Shown here: positions 42,482-51,365 of the stretch, piece by piece
Position numbering within the stretch: the first letter of the stretch is position 1
How the letters are laid out: every line of letters starts with the position of its first letter
Origin: Rhizobium acidisoli
GTDB lineage: Bacteria; Pseudomonadota; Alphaproteobacteria; Rhizobiales; Rhizobiaceae
Assembly: GCF_002531755.2 (NCBI RefSeq)
Contig: NZ_CP034998.1
Location: forward strand, 2,542,001-2,606,000
Direction: 5' to 3'
Length of the DNA: 64,000 bases
Made by a program: the position numbers and the translations under genes
The notes under the pieces: model-generated
Databases searched by the model: none
What the model was told of the DNA's origin: nothing
Seen by the model: only the letters and a program-made list of their open reading frames with translations

Positions 42482-44506
42482 TTGCTCAACAACGACTTGC
42501 GCGTGTCTGGCAAGGCAGGCGAGCACGATCGACGCGACGGCCATGCGCCGGGAAATCGCTTTCTCGGCCGCGTCGTTGCGTGCAGCGGATCCAGGGCAAC
42601 AATTGCTGCCGTCGCCGAAGAAGGCGGCACCGATCTTACCGAACTCTGGTCAGTCGGCCGGCTGATTTCGATCAGCGTCGGCCGCAACCGCGTCGTTGCC
42701 CTCGTCTATCAGATGAACACCGGCAGCCATGCCTGGGGCGAAGGCGAGGACAACAATTTCAAGATCGAGACCGAACTGCTCGGCGAAGTCCGTGTCGATG
42801 AGGACGGGCGCGAGGAATTCTCGACCGGCATTTCGCGTTATCCCTATCTCGGTGCCATCGCCCACCGCATCCGCGCCGCCGACCTGATGCGCATCTACGA
42901 TGCCGGAGAGGGTACGACCGCCGTCATCGGCAAGCTGACGCAGGACGAAAGCATCGATGCGGCGATCCACATCCCCTCGATGCTCTCCAAGCATTTCGCC
43001 GTCGTCGGCTCCACCGGCGTCGGCAAGTCGACGGCCGTGTCGCTGCTGCTGCATAAGGCGATTGCAGCCAACCCGAAGCTGCGGGTGCTGATCCTCGATC
43101 CGCACAACGAATTCGCCGCCGCATTTCCCAGGCATGCCGTCACCATCGATACCGATACGCTCGACCTGCCCTTCTGGCTGATGCGGCTGGAGGAATTCGC
43201 CGAAGTCGTCTTTCGCGGCCGCCCGCCGGTGCCGGAAGAACTCGACATGCTGCGCGATATCCTACCCGAGGCCAAGCGCGCCTTCCGCGGCAGCGACAAC
43301 TCGCTGGTGCGCCGCACGACGGAAAAGAGCTCGATCACCGCCGACACGCCGGTTCCCTACCGCATGGCCGATCTGCTGGCGCTGATCGACGAGCGCATCG
43401 GCCGCCTGGAAGGCCGCACCGAAAAACCTTTCCTGCGATCGCTGAAGATGCGCCTCATCGCCGCGATCAACGATCCGCGCTATCACTTCATGTTCTCCAA
43501 CAACACGATCAGCGACACGATCACCGAGACCATCGCGCAGATTTTCCGCATTCCCGGCGAAAACCGACCGATCTGCACCTTCCAGCTGGCCGGCATCCCC
43601 TCCGAGGTGGTCAATTCTGTCGCCTCCGTGCTCTGCCGCATGGCCTTCGAAGTGGCGCTTTGGAGCGAGGGTGCCATCCATATGCTGGTCGTCTGCGAGG
43701 AGGCCCATCGCTATATCCCCTCCGATCCGACCCTCGGCTTTGTGCCGACCCGTCAGGCGATCGCCCGCATCGCCAAGGAGGGCCGCAAATACGGCGTCTC
43801 GCTGGGGATCATCACCCAGCGGCCCGGTGAACTCGATCAGACGATCCTCTCGCAGTGCTCGACGCTGTTTGCCATGCGCCTGGCCAATGACCGCGACCAG
43901 GAAATCATCCGCTCGGCCATCCCGAACTCATCGATCTCGACGACGAGCTTCATCTCCTCGATCGGCAATGGCGAGGCGATCGCCTTCGGCGAGGCGATCA
44001 GCGTGCCGATGCGCATGCGCTTTTCCCGCGTCGACGAGAGCCTGCTGCCGAAGGCTGCCAGCGCCAACAGCAAGCACAGCGAGGAAGATCCGGATACGGT
44101 CGATCTGCGCAAGATCGTCACCCGCATGCGGGCGGTGACCGTCGGACCCGACATTTCGAATTTCCAGCAGAGCTATGCTGCATCCGCGGCAGCCCCCGAC
44201 GAGGTTGATGCGTTCGACGAGGAAATCGACGCAAAGCCCTATACGCCGCCTGCCCCGTCGTCCGCGCCGCTCGAATCCTACCGGCGCGAACTGCTGCCGC
44301 AGACACCGCGGCTTGACCCCGCCGCGCCGCCGGCGATCGATCCCCGGCTGGATGCGCTCCGCCGCGAGATGCGCCGCGAAGAACCGGTCTTTCCCCGGCC
44401 GGCGCCTCCGGCCGACCAGCCCGCAATCACCCGCCGGGAGCCCGGCCCGTCGCTGCGCGAAAGCATTCTGAAAAAGCCGCTGAGCAGCCTTTACAACAAG
44501 GATTGA
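42482..44506 (+). CDS. HerA-like (DUF87) AAA+ ATPase
   Basis: The 674 residues carry an N-terminal HAS-barrel-like region (GNRFLGRVVACSGSRATIAAVAE). Walker A is GSTGVGKST at about 176-184 and Walker B MLVVCEEAHRYIP at about 401-413. SLGIITQRPGELDQTILSQCSTLFAMRLANDRDQEIIR, the sensor/arginine region, is characteristic of HerA/FtsK-type DNA translocases. The C-terminal 150 residues are Pro/Ala-rich and disordered. The start is a TTG at 42482 with GGGAG upstream; no ATG fits. No NurA-like nuclease lies beside it. It is divergent from the ilv leader; its role (DNA processing) is by homology. Confidence 0.9.
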   Translation: MLNNDLRVSGKAGEHDRRDGHAPGNRFLGRVVACSGSRATIAAVAEEGGTDLTELWSVGRLISISVGRNRVVALVYQMNTGSHAWGEGEDNNFKIETELLGEVRVDEDGREEFSTGISRYPYLGAIAHRIRAADLMRIYDAGEGTTAVIGKLTQDESIDAAIHIPSMLSKHFAVVGSTGVGKSTAVSLLLHKAIAANPKLRVLILDPHNEFAAAFPRHAVTIDTDTLDLPFWLMRLEEFAEVVFRGRPPVPEELDMLRDILPEAKRAFRGSDNSLVRRTTEKSSITADTPVPYRMADLLALIDERIGRLEGRTEKPFLRSLKMRLIAAINDPRYHFMFSNNTISDTITETIAQIFRIPGENRPICTFQLAGIPSEVVNSVASVLCRMAFEVALWSEGAIHMLVVCEEAHRYIPSDPTLGFVPTRQAIARIAKEGRKYGVSLGIITQRPGELDQTILSQCSTLFAMRLANDRDQEIIRSAIPNSSISTTSFISSIGNGEAIAFGEAISVPMRMRFSRVDESLLPKAASANSKHSEEDPDTVDLRKIVTRMRAVTVGPDISNFQQSYAASAAAPDEVDAFDEEIDAKPYTPPAPSSAPLESYRRELLPQTPRLDPAAPPAIDPRLDALRREMRREEPVFPRPAPPADQPAITRREPGPSLRESILKKPLSSLYNKD

Positions 44507-45417
44507 TGCGGCTGCCCCATCTCCTGGGCGATCAGCGGCCGGGCGGCGTCGAGCACCCGTTGGCGGTCCGCCGATCCTAGCGGCAAGAGTGGCCGCGGAA
44601 GCTCCGCCCGGCCGAGTGAGAGATGCTCGACCAGCATATAGATCACCCGGATGCTTCCGAATGCCTTGAACGTGTCCCAGAGCGGCTGGAAAAGCCCATC
44701 AAGCCGATGCGTCTCCTCGCCGTTGCCAGCCATGGCAGCCTTGGTCAGGGCGAGAGCTGTACGCGGCAGCAGGCCGCCAATGACGCTGTACCAGGCGTCG
44801 GCGCCCGAAAGCAGCGCTTGGCCTGCACCCCAGTCACCGCTGTAGCCGATCGCGAGATCGGTCTTCTCACGCAATGCCGCGAGTTCCCCCCGCAGATCGC
44901 CATCGGCCGGCAGCGGCATCTTCACCGCCCTGATCGTCTCGATGGCGGACAGGCGCTGCAGCAGGTCTCGGCTGAAGGTGAAATGGGTCGTGCCGGGATT
45001 GTTATAGATGCAGAGCGGCAGCTTCGCTGCCTTCGTGACCGCCAGGAAATGTTCGTAGGCTTCGTCCTGGGTCAACGGCGCATAGGAGACGGGGGCAAGC
45101 AGAAGAGCATCGACGCCGGCAGCCTCCGCATCGCTCGCTAAATCCTGCGCGTGGTCGGTCCGCAGAGCGCCGACGCCGACGAGGATGGAAACACGGCCGT
45201 TGACGCATTCGACCGCCGCCTCGACGGCCCGCCGCCGCTCCTCGCGGGTGAGATAGGCGTAGATCCCGGTGCTGCCCAGAAGGCCGATGGAGGCGACGCC
45301 AGCCTCGCACAGACGTTCCAGCAAGCCGCAGAGGGCTTCGGTGTCCACTCGGCCATTGATGTCGGCGGGCGTTGGCGGAAAGGCCGAAAGGCCATGAAAC
45401 GGAGAGGCAAGGGACAT
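44491..45417 (-). CDS. dihydrodipicolinate synthase/N-acetylneuraminate lyase family aldolase
   Basis: This 308-residue class I aldolase TIM barrel has GLLGSTGIYAYLTREERRR (the GxxGE-like binding loop, with IYA in place of the usual GE), YNNPGTT holding the catalytic Tyr, and IRAVKMPLP with the Schiff-base Lys. The altered first loop argues against true DapA; it may act on another 2-keto acid. The start at 45417 follows GAGAGGCAAGGG; the long upstream frame is spurious. Its 3' end overlaps the HerA gene by 16 bases. Confidence 0.88.
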   Translation of the reverse strand: MSLASPFHGLSAFPPTPADINGRVDTEALCGLLERLCEAGVASIGLLGSTGIYAYLTREERRRAVEAAVECVNGRVSILVGVGALRTDHAQDLASDAEAAGVDALLLAPVSYAPLTQDEAYEHFLAVTKAAKLPLCIYNNPGTTHFTFSRDLLQRLSAIETIRAVKMPLPADGDLRGELAALREKTDLAIGYSGDWGAGQALLSGADAWYSVIGGLLPRTALALTKAAMAGNGEETHRLDGLFQPLWDTFKAFGSIRVIYMLVEHLSLGRAELPRPLLPLGSADRQRVLDAARPLIAQEMGQPHQSLL

Positions 45418-45642
45418 GATGCGATCCTGAAAACGATCAGTGGAAAACAGCAGGCGCGATCCCGCACCGGCAAAGAAGATGACGAGACTTCCCCCGATCA
45501 GCGGCGCGCCCTGGCATAACCGCGCACCATCGGCGCCGTCGAGAAAAGCATGGCATACTGACGGCTGCGCATTGATGAGTCCACACCGTGATGCGAATGT
45601 GCGTTGCGCCGTCGGAGACGGCAGTTTTCGGAGAGGGCGATC

Positions 45643-46337
45643 GTGAAATCCATCTTGAACTTCATCATTGTCTTCGGTGTCGGCATTCTTTTCGCAACAG
45701 TGGCCGATGCTGCCGGCTTCGACTGTTCCAAGGCGGGCAGCGCCGATGAAAAGATCGTCTGCGGCGACAGCCAGCTCTCCCGGCTCGACGAGCTTTTCAA
45801 CCAACGCTATGCCGCTCAGAAAAAAGCCGCGCCTGACGAGGATAACGTCCATACCGCCCGCAATTTCCTGGCGGATCGGCGCGATTGTGCCGACAACAGG
45901 TCGTGCATTCTGAGCGCCTATCTCGCGGTCCTCTGGAATATCTCGCCCGACAAAAACGATTTCATGCAGGGGATTTCAGCCCGGTCTCTCGCGGGCAGCC
46001 AATTGCCCGAGGCAACCGCAATCCCTGCGAAAGCCGGGCGCTGTGCAACCACATCGGTTCTTGAAGTCCACCCCGCCTCGGCAATGGTGGCGCGGCTGAC
46101 GATGCGGATTTCGATAGTGGCACGGGTATCGATTATGCCAATGACGGCTACCAGGTCTCTTATGACAGGGAGGAAGCGCTGATCGGATCGAAGCCCGGCG
46201 ATCCCGTCACCATGTGCCTGGTCGAGATCGACCGCGATTGCAGCCCCGACGAGGGCGGGAAACTGTTCCTCGTCACCAACGGCCGCACCGGTGAAAGCTG
46301 GATTCTGCCCGATGCCCAGCACAAGTGCGGTAGCTGA
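45643..46337 (+). pseudogene. LprI/DUF1311-like secreted protein, frameshifted
   Basis: A GTG at 45643 opens a signal peptide (VKSILNFIIVFGVGILFATVADA) and an LprI-like segment (FDCSKAGSADEKIVCGDSQLSRLDELFNQRYAAQ), with CADNRSCILSAYLAVL following. After about KAGRCATTSVLEV the frame turns to nonsense, while the neighbouring frame continues as convincing protein (GNGGAADDADFDSGTGIDYANDGYQVSYDREEALIGSK, then CLVEIDRDCSPDEGG) to the TGA at 46335-46337. A single indel near 46070-46080 (a CCCC run) joins the two. It is either a real mutation or a sequencing error. Confidence 0.7.
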
Positions 46338-46355
46338 CGGGCTGTTGGCCCACAG

Positions 46356-47252
46356 CTAAACCGTCAGCCGCTCCCAGCTCTCGTCCATCTGGTTGCGGAA
46401 CCACGTCATCTGCCGCTTGGCATATTGCCGCGTCGCCGCCGCACCTTTCTCCAGCACCTCGTCGCGCGTCATCTCGCCGTTCAGCATCGCCGCGATCTGC
46501 GAGACGCCGATCGCCTTCATGACAGGCGCCTCGGCAGGCAGGCCGAGCGCAAGCAGCGCCCTCACCTCGTCTTCCGCTCCCTCGCGCAGCATCTTTTCGA
46601 AACGGCCGTTGATGCGGGCATGCAGCACGGCCCGCTCCGGCAGCACGACGATCTTGCGAGCCTGGGCAGCGTCGATCACCACCGGTCCCGACTGGCCCTG
46701 GAAATCGGCGATCGACCGTCCCGTTGCCTTCACCACCTCAAGCGCCCGGACGATGCGCTGCCCGTCCTGGCGGTTGAGGCCCGCCGCCATGGCAGGATCG
46801 ACCTCGGCAAGCTCTGCATGGAGCCTATCCGGCCCCTCCTCCAGCAGACGCCCCCGCAACTCTTCCCGCAGCGCCTCGGGTATATCGGGCATATCGGAGA
46901 GGCCGCCGGTCAGCGCCTTGAAATAAAGCCCGGTGCCGCCGACGAAGACCGGCAGCCGGCCGGCTGCCCTGAGCGCCGGCAGCAGCGCCGAGACATTGCG
47001 CAGCCAGCTGCCGGTGGAATAGGCCGCACCCGCCGGCACATGGCCGTAGAGATGATGCGGCACACCCTGCATCTCCTCTTCGGAGGGGCGCGCGGTCAGC
47101 ACCCGCAACGTGTCGTAGACCTGCATGCTGTCGGCGTTGATCACCACGCCTGCGTGCCGCCTCGCCAATTCGAGAGCGAGCGCGGACTTGCCGCTGGCGG
47201 TCGGCCCGGTTATCAGGATCGCGTTCACTGTGCTCAGAAGGTTTTCCATCAT
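46356..47252 (-). CDS. miaA: tRNA dimethylallyltransferase
   Basis: MiaA adds a dimethylallyl group to N6 of A37 in tRNAs reading UNN codons. The protein, about 298 residues, has the P-loop ILITGPTASGKSALALELA, NADSMQVYDTLRVLTARP, PVFVGGTGLYFKALTGGL and NRQDGQRIVRALEVVKATG, all MiaA signatures, and ends with ATRQYAKRQMTWFRNQ. Candidate starts are the two adjacent ATGs at 47252/47249 or a GTG at 47228. The first of these overlaps the divergent serB start, so no dedicated intergenic promoter is possible. Confidence 0.96.
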   Translation of the reverse strand: MMENLLSTVNAILITGPTASGKSALALELARRHAGVVINADSMQVYDTLRVLTARPSEEEMQGVPHHLYGHVPAGAAYSTGSWLRNVSALLPALRAAGRLPVFVGGTGLYFKALTGGLSDMPDIPEALREELRGRLLEEGPDRLHAELAEVDPAMAAGLNRQDGQRIVRALEVVKATGRSIADFQGQSGPVVIDAAQARKIVVLPERAVLHARINGRFEKMLREGAEDEVRALLALGLPAEAPVMKAIGVSQIAAMLNGEMTRDEVLEKGAAATRQYAKRQMTWFRNQMDESWERLTV

Positions 47253-48141
47253 GGCTCTCGTTGCCACGCTTGTTGCCAATCCGTCAAATCCCGTGCTGAC
47301 CCCTGGCATCGCCGAACAGGCGGCCAAGGCCGTGGCGGCATCCGGTCTTTACTGGCTGGCGGACGGCGTCGCCTGCGATATCGCGCTGCGCGACGGCGCG
47401 GATGCGCAAGCGGCCGAGGCCAGTCTCCTCGCGGTCATATCAGGCGCGCCCATCGATCTCGTCATTCAGGAGCAGGATAGCCGCCGCAAGAAGCTGCTGA
47501 TCGCCGACATGGATTCGACGATGATCGGCCAGGAATGCATCGACGAACTCGCAGCCGAAGTCGGCCTGAAGGAAAAGGTCGCGACCATCACCGCCCGCGC
47601 CATGAACGGCGAGATCGCCTTCGAACCGGCGCTGCGTGAGCGGGTTGCCCTACTGAAGGGTCTGCCGATATCGGTCGTCGACGAGGTCATAGCCAAGCGC
47701 ATCACGCTCACCCCCGGCGGACCGGAGCTGATCGCCACCATGAAGTCGAAAGGCCATTACACCGCCCTCGTCTCCGGCGGCTTCACTGTCTTCACCAGCC
47801 GCATCGCCGCCACCCTCGGCTTCGACGAGAACCGCGCCAACATCCTGCTGGAAGACGGCGGCATTCTCTCCGGCTTCGTCGCCGAGCCGATCCTCGGCAA
47901 GCAGGCGAAAGTCGATGCGCTGAACGAGATTTCGGCTCACCTCGGCATTTCGCCTGAAGACGCGATCGCCGTCGGCGACGGCGCCAACGACCTCGGCATG
48001 CTGCACCTCGCCGGCGCCGGCGTCGCCCTCCACGCCAAGCCCGCTGTGGCCGCCGAGGCACAGATGCGCATCGACCACGGCGATCTGACGGCACTGCTCT
48101 ACATCCAGGGTTACCGGAAGACGGATTTTGTGATGGGTTGA
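47251..48141 (+). CDS. serB: phosphoserine phosphatase
   Basis: SerB removes phosphate from L-phosphoserine in the last step of serine synthesis. The 296-residue HAD enzyme has the nucleophile and acid/base pair D86 and D88 in IADMDSTMIGQECIDELA, motif II in TALVSGGFTVFT and motif III in AIAVGDGANDLGML. The first 75 residues form an ACT-like regulatory part. The start ATG at 47251 overlaps the divergent miaA start codon region. It converges on degP, with a repeat between them. Confidence 0.96.
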   Translation: MALVATLVANPSNPVLTPGIAEQAAKAVAASGLYWLADGVACDIALRDGADAQAAEASLLAVISGAPIDLVIQEQDSRRKKLLIADMDSTMIGQECIDELAAEVGLKEKVATITARAMNGEIAFEPALRERVALLKGLPISVVDEVIAKRITLTPGGPELIATMKSKGHYTALVSGGFTVFTSRIAATLGFDENRANILLEDGGILSGFVAEPILGKQAKVDALNEISAHLGISPEDAIAVGDGANDLGMLHLAGAGVALHAKPAVAAEAQMRIDHGDLTALLYIQGYRKTDFVMG

Positions 48142-48189
48142 AGCCGACACGGCACACACTCTCCGCCTTCACCCGCGTGCCTGTGGCCG

Positions 48190-48361
48190 CCCCCCTCTGC
48201 CCTGCCGGGCATCTCCCCCACAGGTGGGGAGATCGGCTGGGGGCACCCGCTTCCCCAAATAATCAGCGACCAGCACGACGAAACGGCAGATAGGCAGGAG
48301 GCGCAGGCCGCTTGCGATCTCCCTCCTTGTGGGGGAGATGCCCGGCAGGGCAGAGGGGGGT
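48190..48361. repeat. paired inverted repeat, family 1 (copy B)
   Basis: The 317-base gap between the converging serB and degP genes carries the same plan as the element at 14853-15002. The left arm is CCCCCCTCTGCCCTGCCGGG with a CTCCCCCACAGGTGGGGAG hairpin (48190-48234), and its inverted copy is at 48316-48361, around an unrelated spacer. No gene is seen in it. Confidence 0.85.
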
Positions 48362-48458
48362 ACCACACGGCACGTCCTCTCCTTCCTTGTCCCAGCGCTT
48401 GTCACGGGAACGAGGGGTAGAAACCGCAGCGGCCAATCAAATCACCGCCGCCGTCCCC

Positions 48459-50198
48459 CTACTCCATCGGCACCGCCACAAACCGCAGATCACCATTTGC
48501 CGATGCGATCATCAGCTGGGCGTTGCGGCGGCCTTCCTGCTTCAGCGACTTCACCTTGGCAGCGACCGCGTCCGGCGACTTCATGAACTCCTGCGCCACT
48601 TCGACGATCACGTCGCCGGGCTTCAGTCCTTTTTCGGCCGAGGCGGAGCCGGGTGTCACCTCCGTCACGACGACACCGTCGACGCTCTCGGCAATGCCGA
48701 AAGCCTTGCGCGTCTCGGCGCTCAAAAGCGACAGCGACAGGCCGAGCACGTTCTTCGGTGTTGATGCATCCGGTGACACCTGGCCCTGGTGTTGGTCCGG
48801 CGTGGGCGCGCCTGGCGCCGGCTGGGCCTGATCGCCGGAGTCCGGCTCGTCCATGTCGTTGTTCTCGCCGGGATCCGGGGTGATCACGCCGTCATCCTGC
48901 GAACCGTCGGGCGCCGCATCGCCGGATGCCGCCGCCTGATCGCTGTCTTCGAGCCGGCCGAGTTTCACCTTGACGGTCTGCTCCTTGCCGTCGCGCAGCA
49001 CCACCACGTCGACTTCCTTGCCGACCGAGCTTTCCGCCACGACGCGCGGAAGATCGCGCATTTCGCTGACGGTCTTGCCGTCGAATTTCAAAATGACGTC
49101 ACCCGCCTTGATCGAACCATCGTCGACGGGTCCGCCCTTGATGACGCCGGCGACCAGCGCGCCCTTGGCGGTGTCGAGCCCGAGGCTGTCGGCGATATCG
49201 TCGGTGACCGGCTGGATGCGCACGCCGAGCCAGCCGCGCCGCGTCTCACCATATTCGCGCAATTGGTCGACGACGCCGGAGGCAAGCTCTGAAGGCACCG
49301 AGAAGCCGATGCCGATCGAGCCGCCGCTCGGCGAAATGATCGCCGTGTTGATACCGATCACCTCACCCTTCATGTTGAAGAGCGGCCCGCCGGAATTGCC
49401 CTTGTTGATCGCGGCATCCGTCTGGATGAAATTGTCGTAAGGGCCGGCATTGATGTTGCGGCCGCGGCCGGAAATGATGCCGACCGTCACCGAACCGCCG
49501 AAGCCGAACGGATTGCCGATCGCCATCACCCAGTCGCCGATGCGCATGGTGCTGGAATCGCCGAATTTCACAGATTTCAGCGGTGCCTTCGGCTCGACCT
49601 TCAGCACCGAAAGATCGGTCTTCGTATCCGTGCCGATCAGTTTCGCCTTGAGCTTCGAACCATTGGCGAAATTGATCTCGATGTCGTCGGCGCCCTCGAT
49701 CACATGGTTGTTGGTTACGATATAGCCCGCCGGGTCGATGACGAAGCCGGAGCCGAGCGAGCTGACATTGTGGTTCGGTCCCTTGTTGCCCTGCTTCTTG
49801 TCGAAGAAGTCGTTGAAGAACTCCTGGAACGGCGAGCCGTCGGGCGCACGCGGCGCCGGACCGACGCCCTCGTCATCCTTCACGTTCTGCGAGGTCGAGA
49901 TGTTGACCACGGCGTCGAGCAGCCCTTCGGCGAGATCGGCGACCGAAGCCGGACCGTTGTTCGGGGCTCCCGCCTGAATTTGCGGGGCCTGCTGCGGAGT
50001 AGCCGCTGTAGACGGCGTGGGTGCAGGAGCAGCCGTTTCCGGAGTAGCCGGAGCGGGTGTAGCAACTCCGGGCGCCGTCGTCTGCGGCGCGGTTTGCGCA
50101 AAGGCGACCCCGTTCATGCCGGCATGCGCAAGAATTGCAGCGCTGGCCATAAGCGCGAGCGTTCGTCTGAAGGGCGAGCGATTCGTGGGGGCCATCAA
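48459..50198 (-). CDS. degP: DegP/HtrA-type periplasmic serine protease (Do family)
   Basis: The 579 residues begin with a signal peptide (RRTLALMASAAILAHAGMNGVAFAQ) and a Pro/Ala/Thr-rich linker. The trypsin-like domain has the full triad: H165 in TNNHVIEG, D195 in TDLSVLKV and S269 in GNSGGPL. Two PDZ domains follow (WLGVRIQPVTDDIADSLGLD and LGLSLSLLSAETRKAFGIAESVDGVVVTEVTPGSASAEKGLKPGDVIVEV), with a long acidic linker between them. It degrades or refolds misfolded envelope proteins. It lies downstream of hflC on the same strand, beyond a terminator, so it has its own promoter in 50199-50335. Confidence 0.95.
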   Translation of the reverse strand: MMAPTNRSPFRRTLALMASAAILAHAGMNGVAFAQTAPQTTAPGVATPAPATPETAAPAPTPSTAATPQQAPQIQAGAPNNGPASVADLAEGLLDAVVNISTSQNVKDDEGVGPAPRAPDGSPFQEFFNDFFDKKQGNKGPNHNVSSLGSGFVIDPAGYIVTNNHVIEGADDIEINFANGSKLKAKLIGTDTKTDLSVLKVEPKAPLKSVKFGDSSTMRIGDWVMAIGNPFGFGGSVTVGIISGRGRNINAGPYDNFIQTDAAINKGNSGGPLFNMKGEVIGINTAIISPSGGSIGIGFSVPSELASGVVDQLREYGETRRGWLGVRIQPVTDDIADSLGLDTAKGALVAGVIKGGPVDDGSIKAGDVILKFDGKTVSEMRDLPRVVAESSVGKEVDVVVLRDGKEQTVKVKLGRLEDSDQAAASGDAAPDGSQDDGVITPDPGENNDMDEPDSGDQAQPAPGAPTPDQHQGQVSPDASTPKNVLGLSLSLLSAETRKAFGIAESVDGVVVTEVTPGSASAEKGLKPGDVIVEVAQEFMKSPDAVAAKVKSLKQEGRRNAQLMIASANGDLRFVAVPME

Positions 50199-50334
50199 GC
50201 TTCCTCATAAGGGGTAAATGCGCACATTGAGCACCAGCATAAGGCGGAATGATGGAGGGCGAAATCACCTTTTCGCGAAATCCCCGTGCAATATGACGGG
50301 CCCTCGCAAAAGCCTGATTATCTCGACCTTTCCA

Positions 50335-50367
50335 CGAAAAAAGGGCCGGCACCCGGGCCGGCCCTTT
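50335..50367 (-). terminator. terminator after hflC
   Basis: On the minus strand the 11-bp stem AAAGGGCCGGC/GCCGGCCCTTT with a 6-base loop is followed by a T-rich tail (TTTTTTC). It ends the hflKC transcript before degP. Confidence 0.85.
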
Positions 50368-50402
50368 CAGGATTGTCAGGATGCTCGTGGCATCCGTCGG
50401 TG

Positions 50403-51362
50403 TCAGTTCGCCGGCTGGGCGGGTGCTGCCGGAGCAGCCGCGCCGGGAATTGCCGCAGCCGGATTTGTCGGCGCTTTCAGGGTGCCGGCGGCATTGTCGA
50501 AATAGCGGAAGAATTCCGTATTCGGCGACAACACCAGCGTCGTATCCTGTGAAGAAAGCGCCGAGGAATAGGCCGCCATCGAGCGATAGAACTCGAAGAA
50601 AGCCGGATCCTTGTTGAAGGCGTCGGCGAAGACGCGGTTACGTTCCGCATCGCCCTGACCACGCAGGATTTCCGCATCACGCTGGGCGCCCGCGGTGAAC
50701 TCGACGACCTGGCGGTCGGCGACGGCCCGGCGCCGCTGACCTTCTTCATTGCCCTCCGCGCGGATGCGCTCGGCTTCGGCCAGGCGTTCCGAACGCATGG
50801 CGTTGTAGGTGTTGGGCGCAACCTCCGGAGAAAGGTCGGTGCGGCGGATGCGAACGTCGTCGATATGCAGGCCGAGATTTTCGGCATCCGTGCGCAGGTC
50901 GTCTCGGATCTCCAGCATCATCGCGACACGCTCTTCCGAGAGCGCGGCATTGTAGTCGCGCAGGCCGTAAACGCGGCGAAGCGATGAATCGAGCTGCGCC
51001 CTCAGCCGCGCTTCCGCAGCCTCGCGGTCACCCGAGACCGTTTCGCGGAAGCGGCGAACATCCGAGATATTGTAGATCACGAAGGCATCGACATCGAAGG
51101 TCTGGCCGTCCTGAACCTGAACGCGGATATTGTCGAGATCGAGCCTCAGCGCCTGCTTTTCCACAAGCTGGACGCGGTCGGCATCCATGAAGCCGAAGGG
51201 CAGCTTGAAATAGATGCCGGGTTCGGTCTTGACCGACTGGATCTGGCCGAAGCGGACGACGATCGCCTGCTCGCGGGCATTCACCACGAAGATCGACGAA
51301 TAGAGGCCGACCAGCACGATGGCGAGGATGAGGAGAATGATGGGAAGTCTGTTCGATGTCAT
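50403..51362 (-). CDS. hflC: HflC, SPFH-domain regulator of FtsH protease
   Basis: The 319 residues have an N-terminal membrane anchor (LPIILLILAIVLVGLYSSIFVV) and an SPFH/band-7 domain (NAREQAIVVRFGQIQSVKTEPGIYFKLPFGFMDADRVQLVEKQ), with the long helical region EAERIRAEGNEEGQRRRAVADRQVVEFTAGAQRDAEILRGQGDAERNRVF. HflC and HflK form a large periplasm-facing cage around FtsH and modulate its proteolysis. Three bases separate it from hflK. Confidence 0.96.
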   Translation of the reverse strand: MTSNRLPIILLILAIVLVGLYSSIFVVNAREQAIVVRFGQIQSVKTEPGIYFKLPFGFMDADRVQLVEKQALRLDLDNIRVQVQDGQTFDVDAFVIYNISDVRRFRETVSGDREAAEARLRAQLDSSLRRVYGLRDYNAALSEERVAMMLEIRDDLRTDAENLGLHIDDVRIRRTDLSPEVAPNTYNAMRSERLAEAERIRAEGNEEGQRRRAVADRQVVEFTAGAQRDAEILRGQGDAERNRVFADAFNKDPAFFEFYRSMAAYSSALSSQDTTLVLSPNTEFFRYFDNAAGTLKAPTNPAAAIPGAAAPAAPAQPAN

Positions 51363-51365
51363 GGT

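Noticed and set aside
42482..44506. HerA-like gene as part of a phage-defence island
   Set aside because: Flanked by ilvIH and a DapA-family aldolase, with no nuclease, SIR2 or methylase partner.
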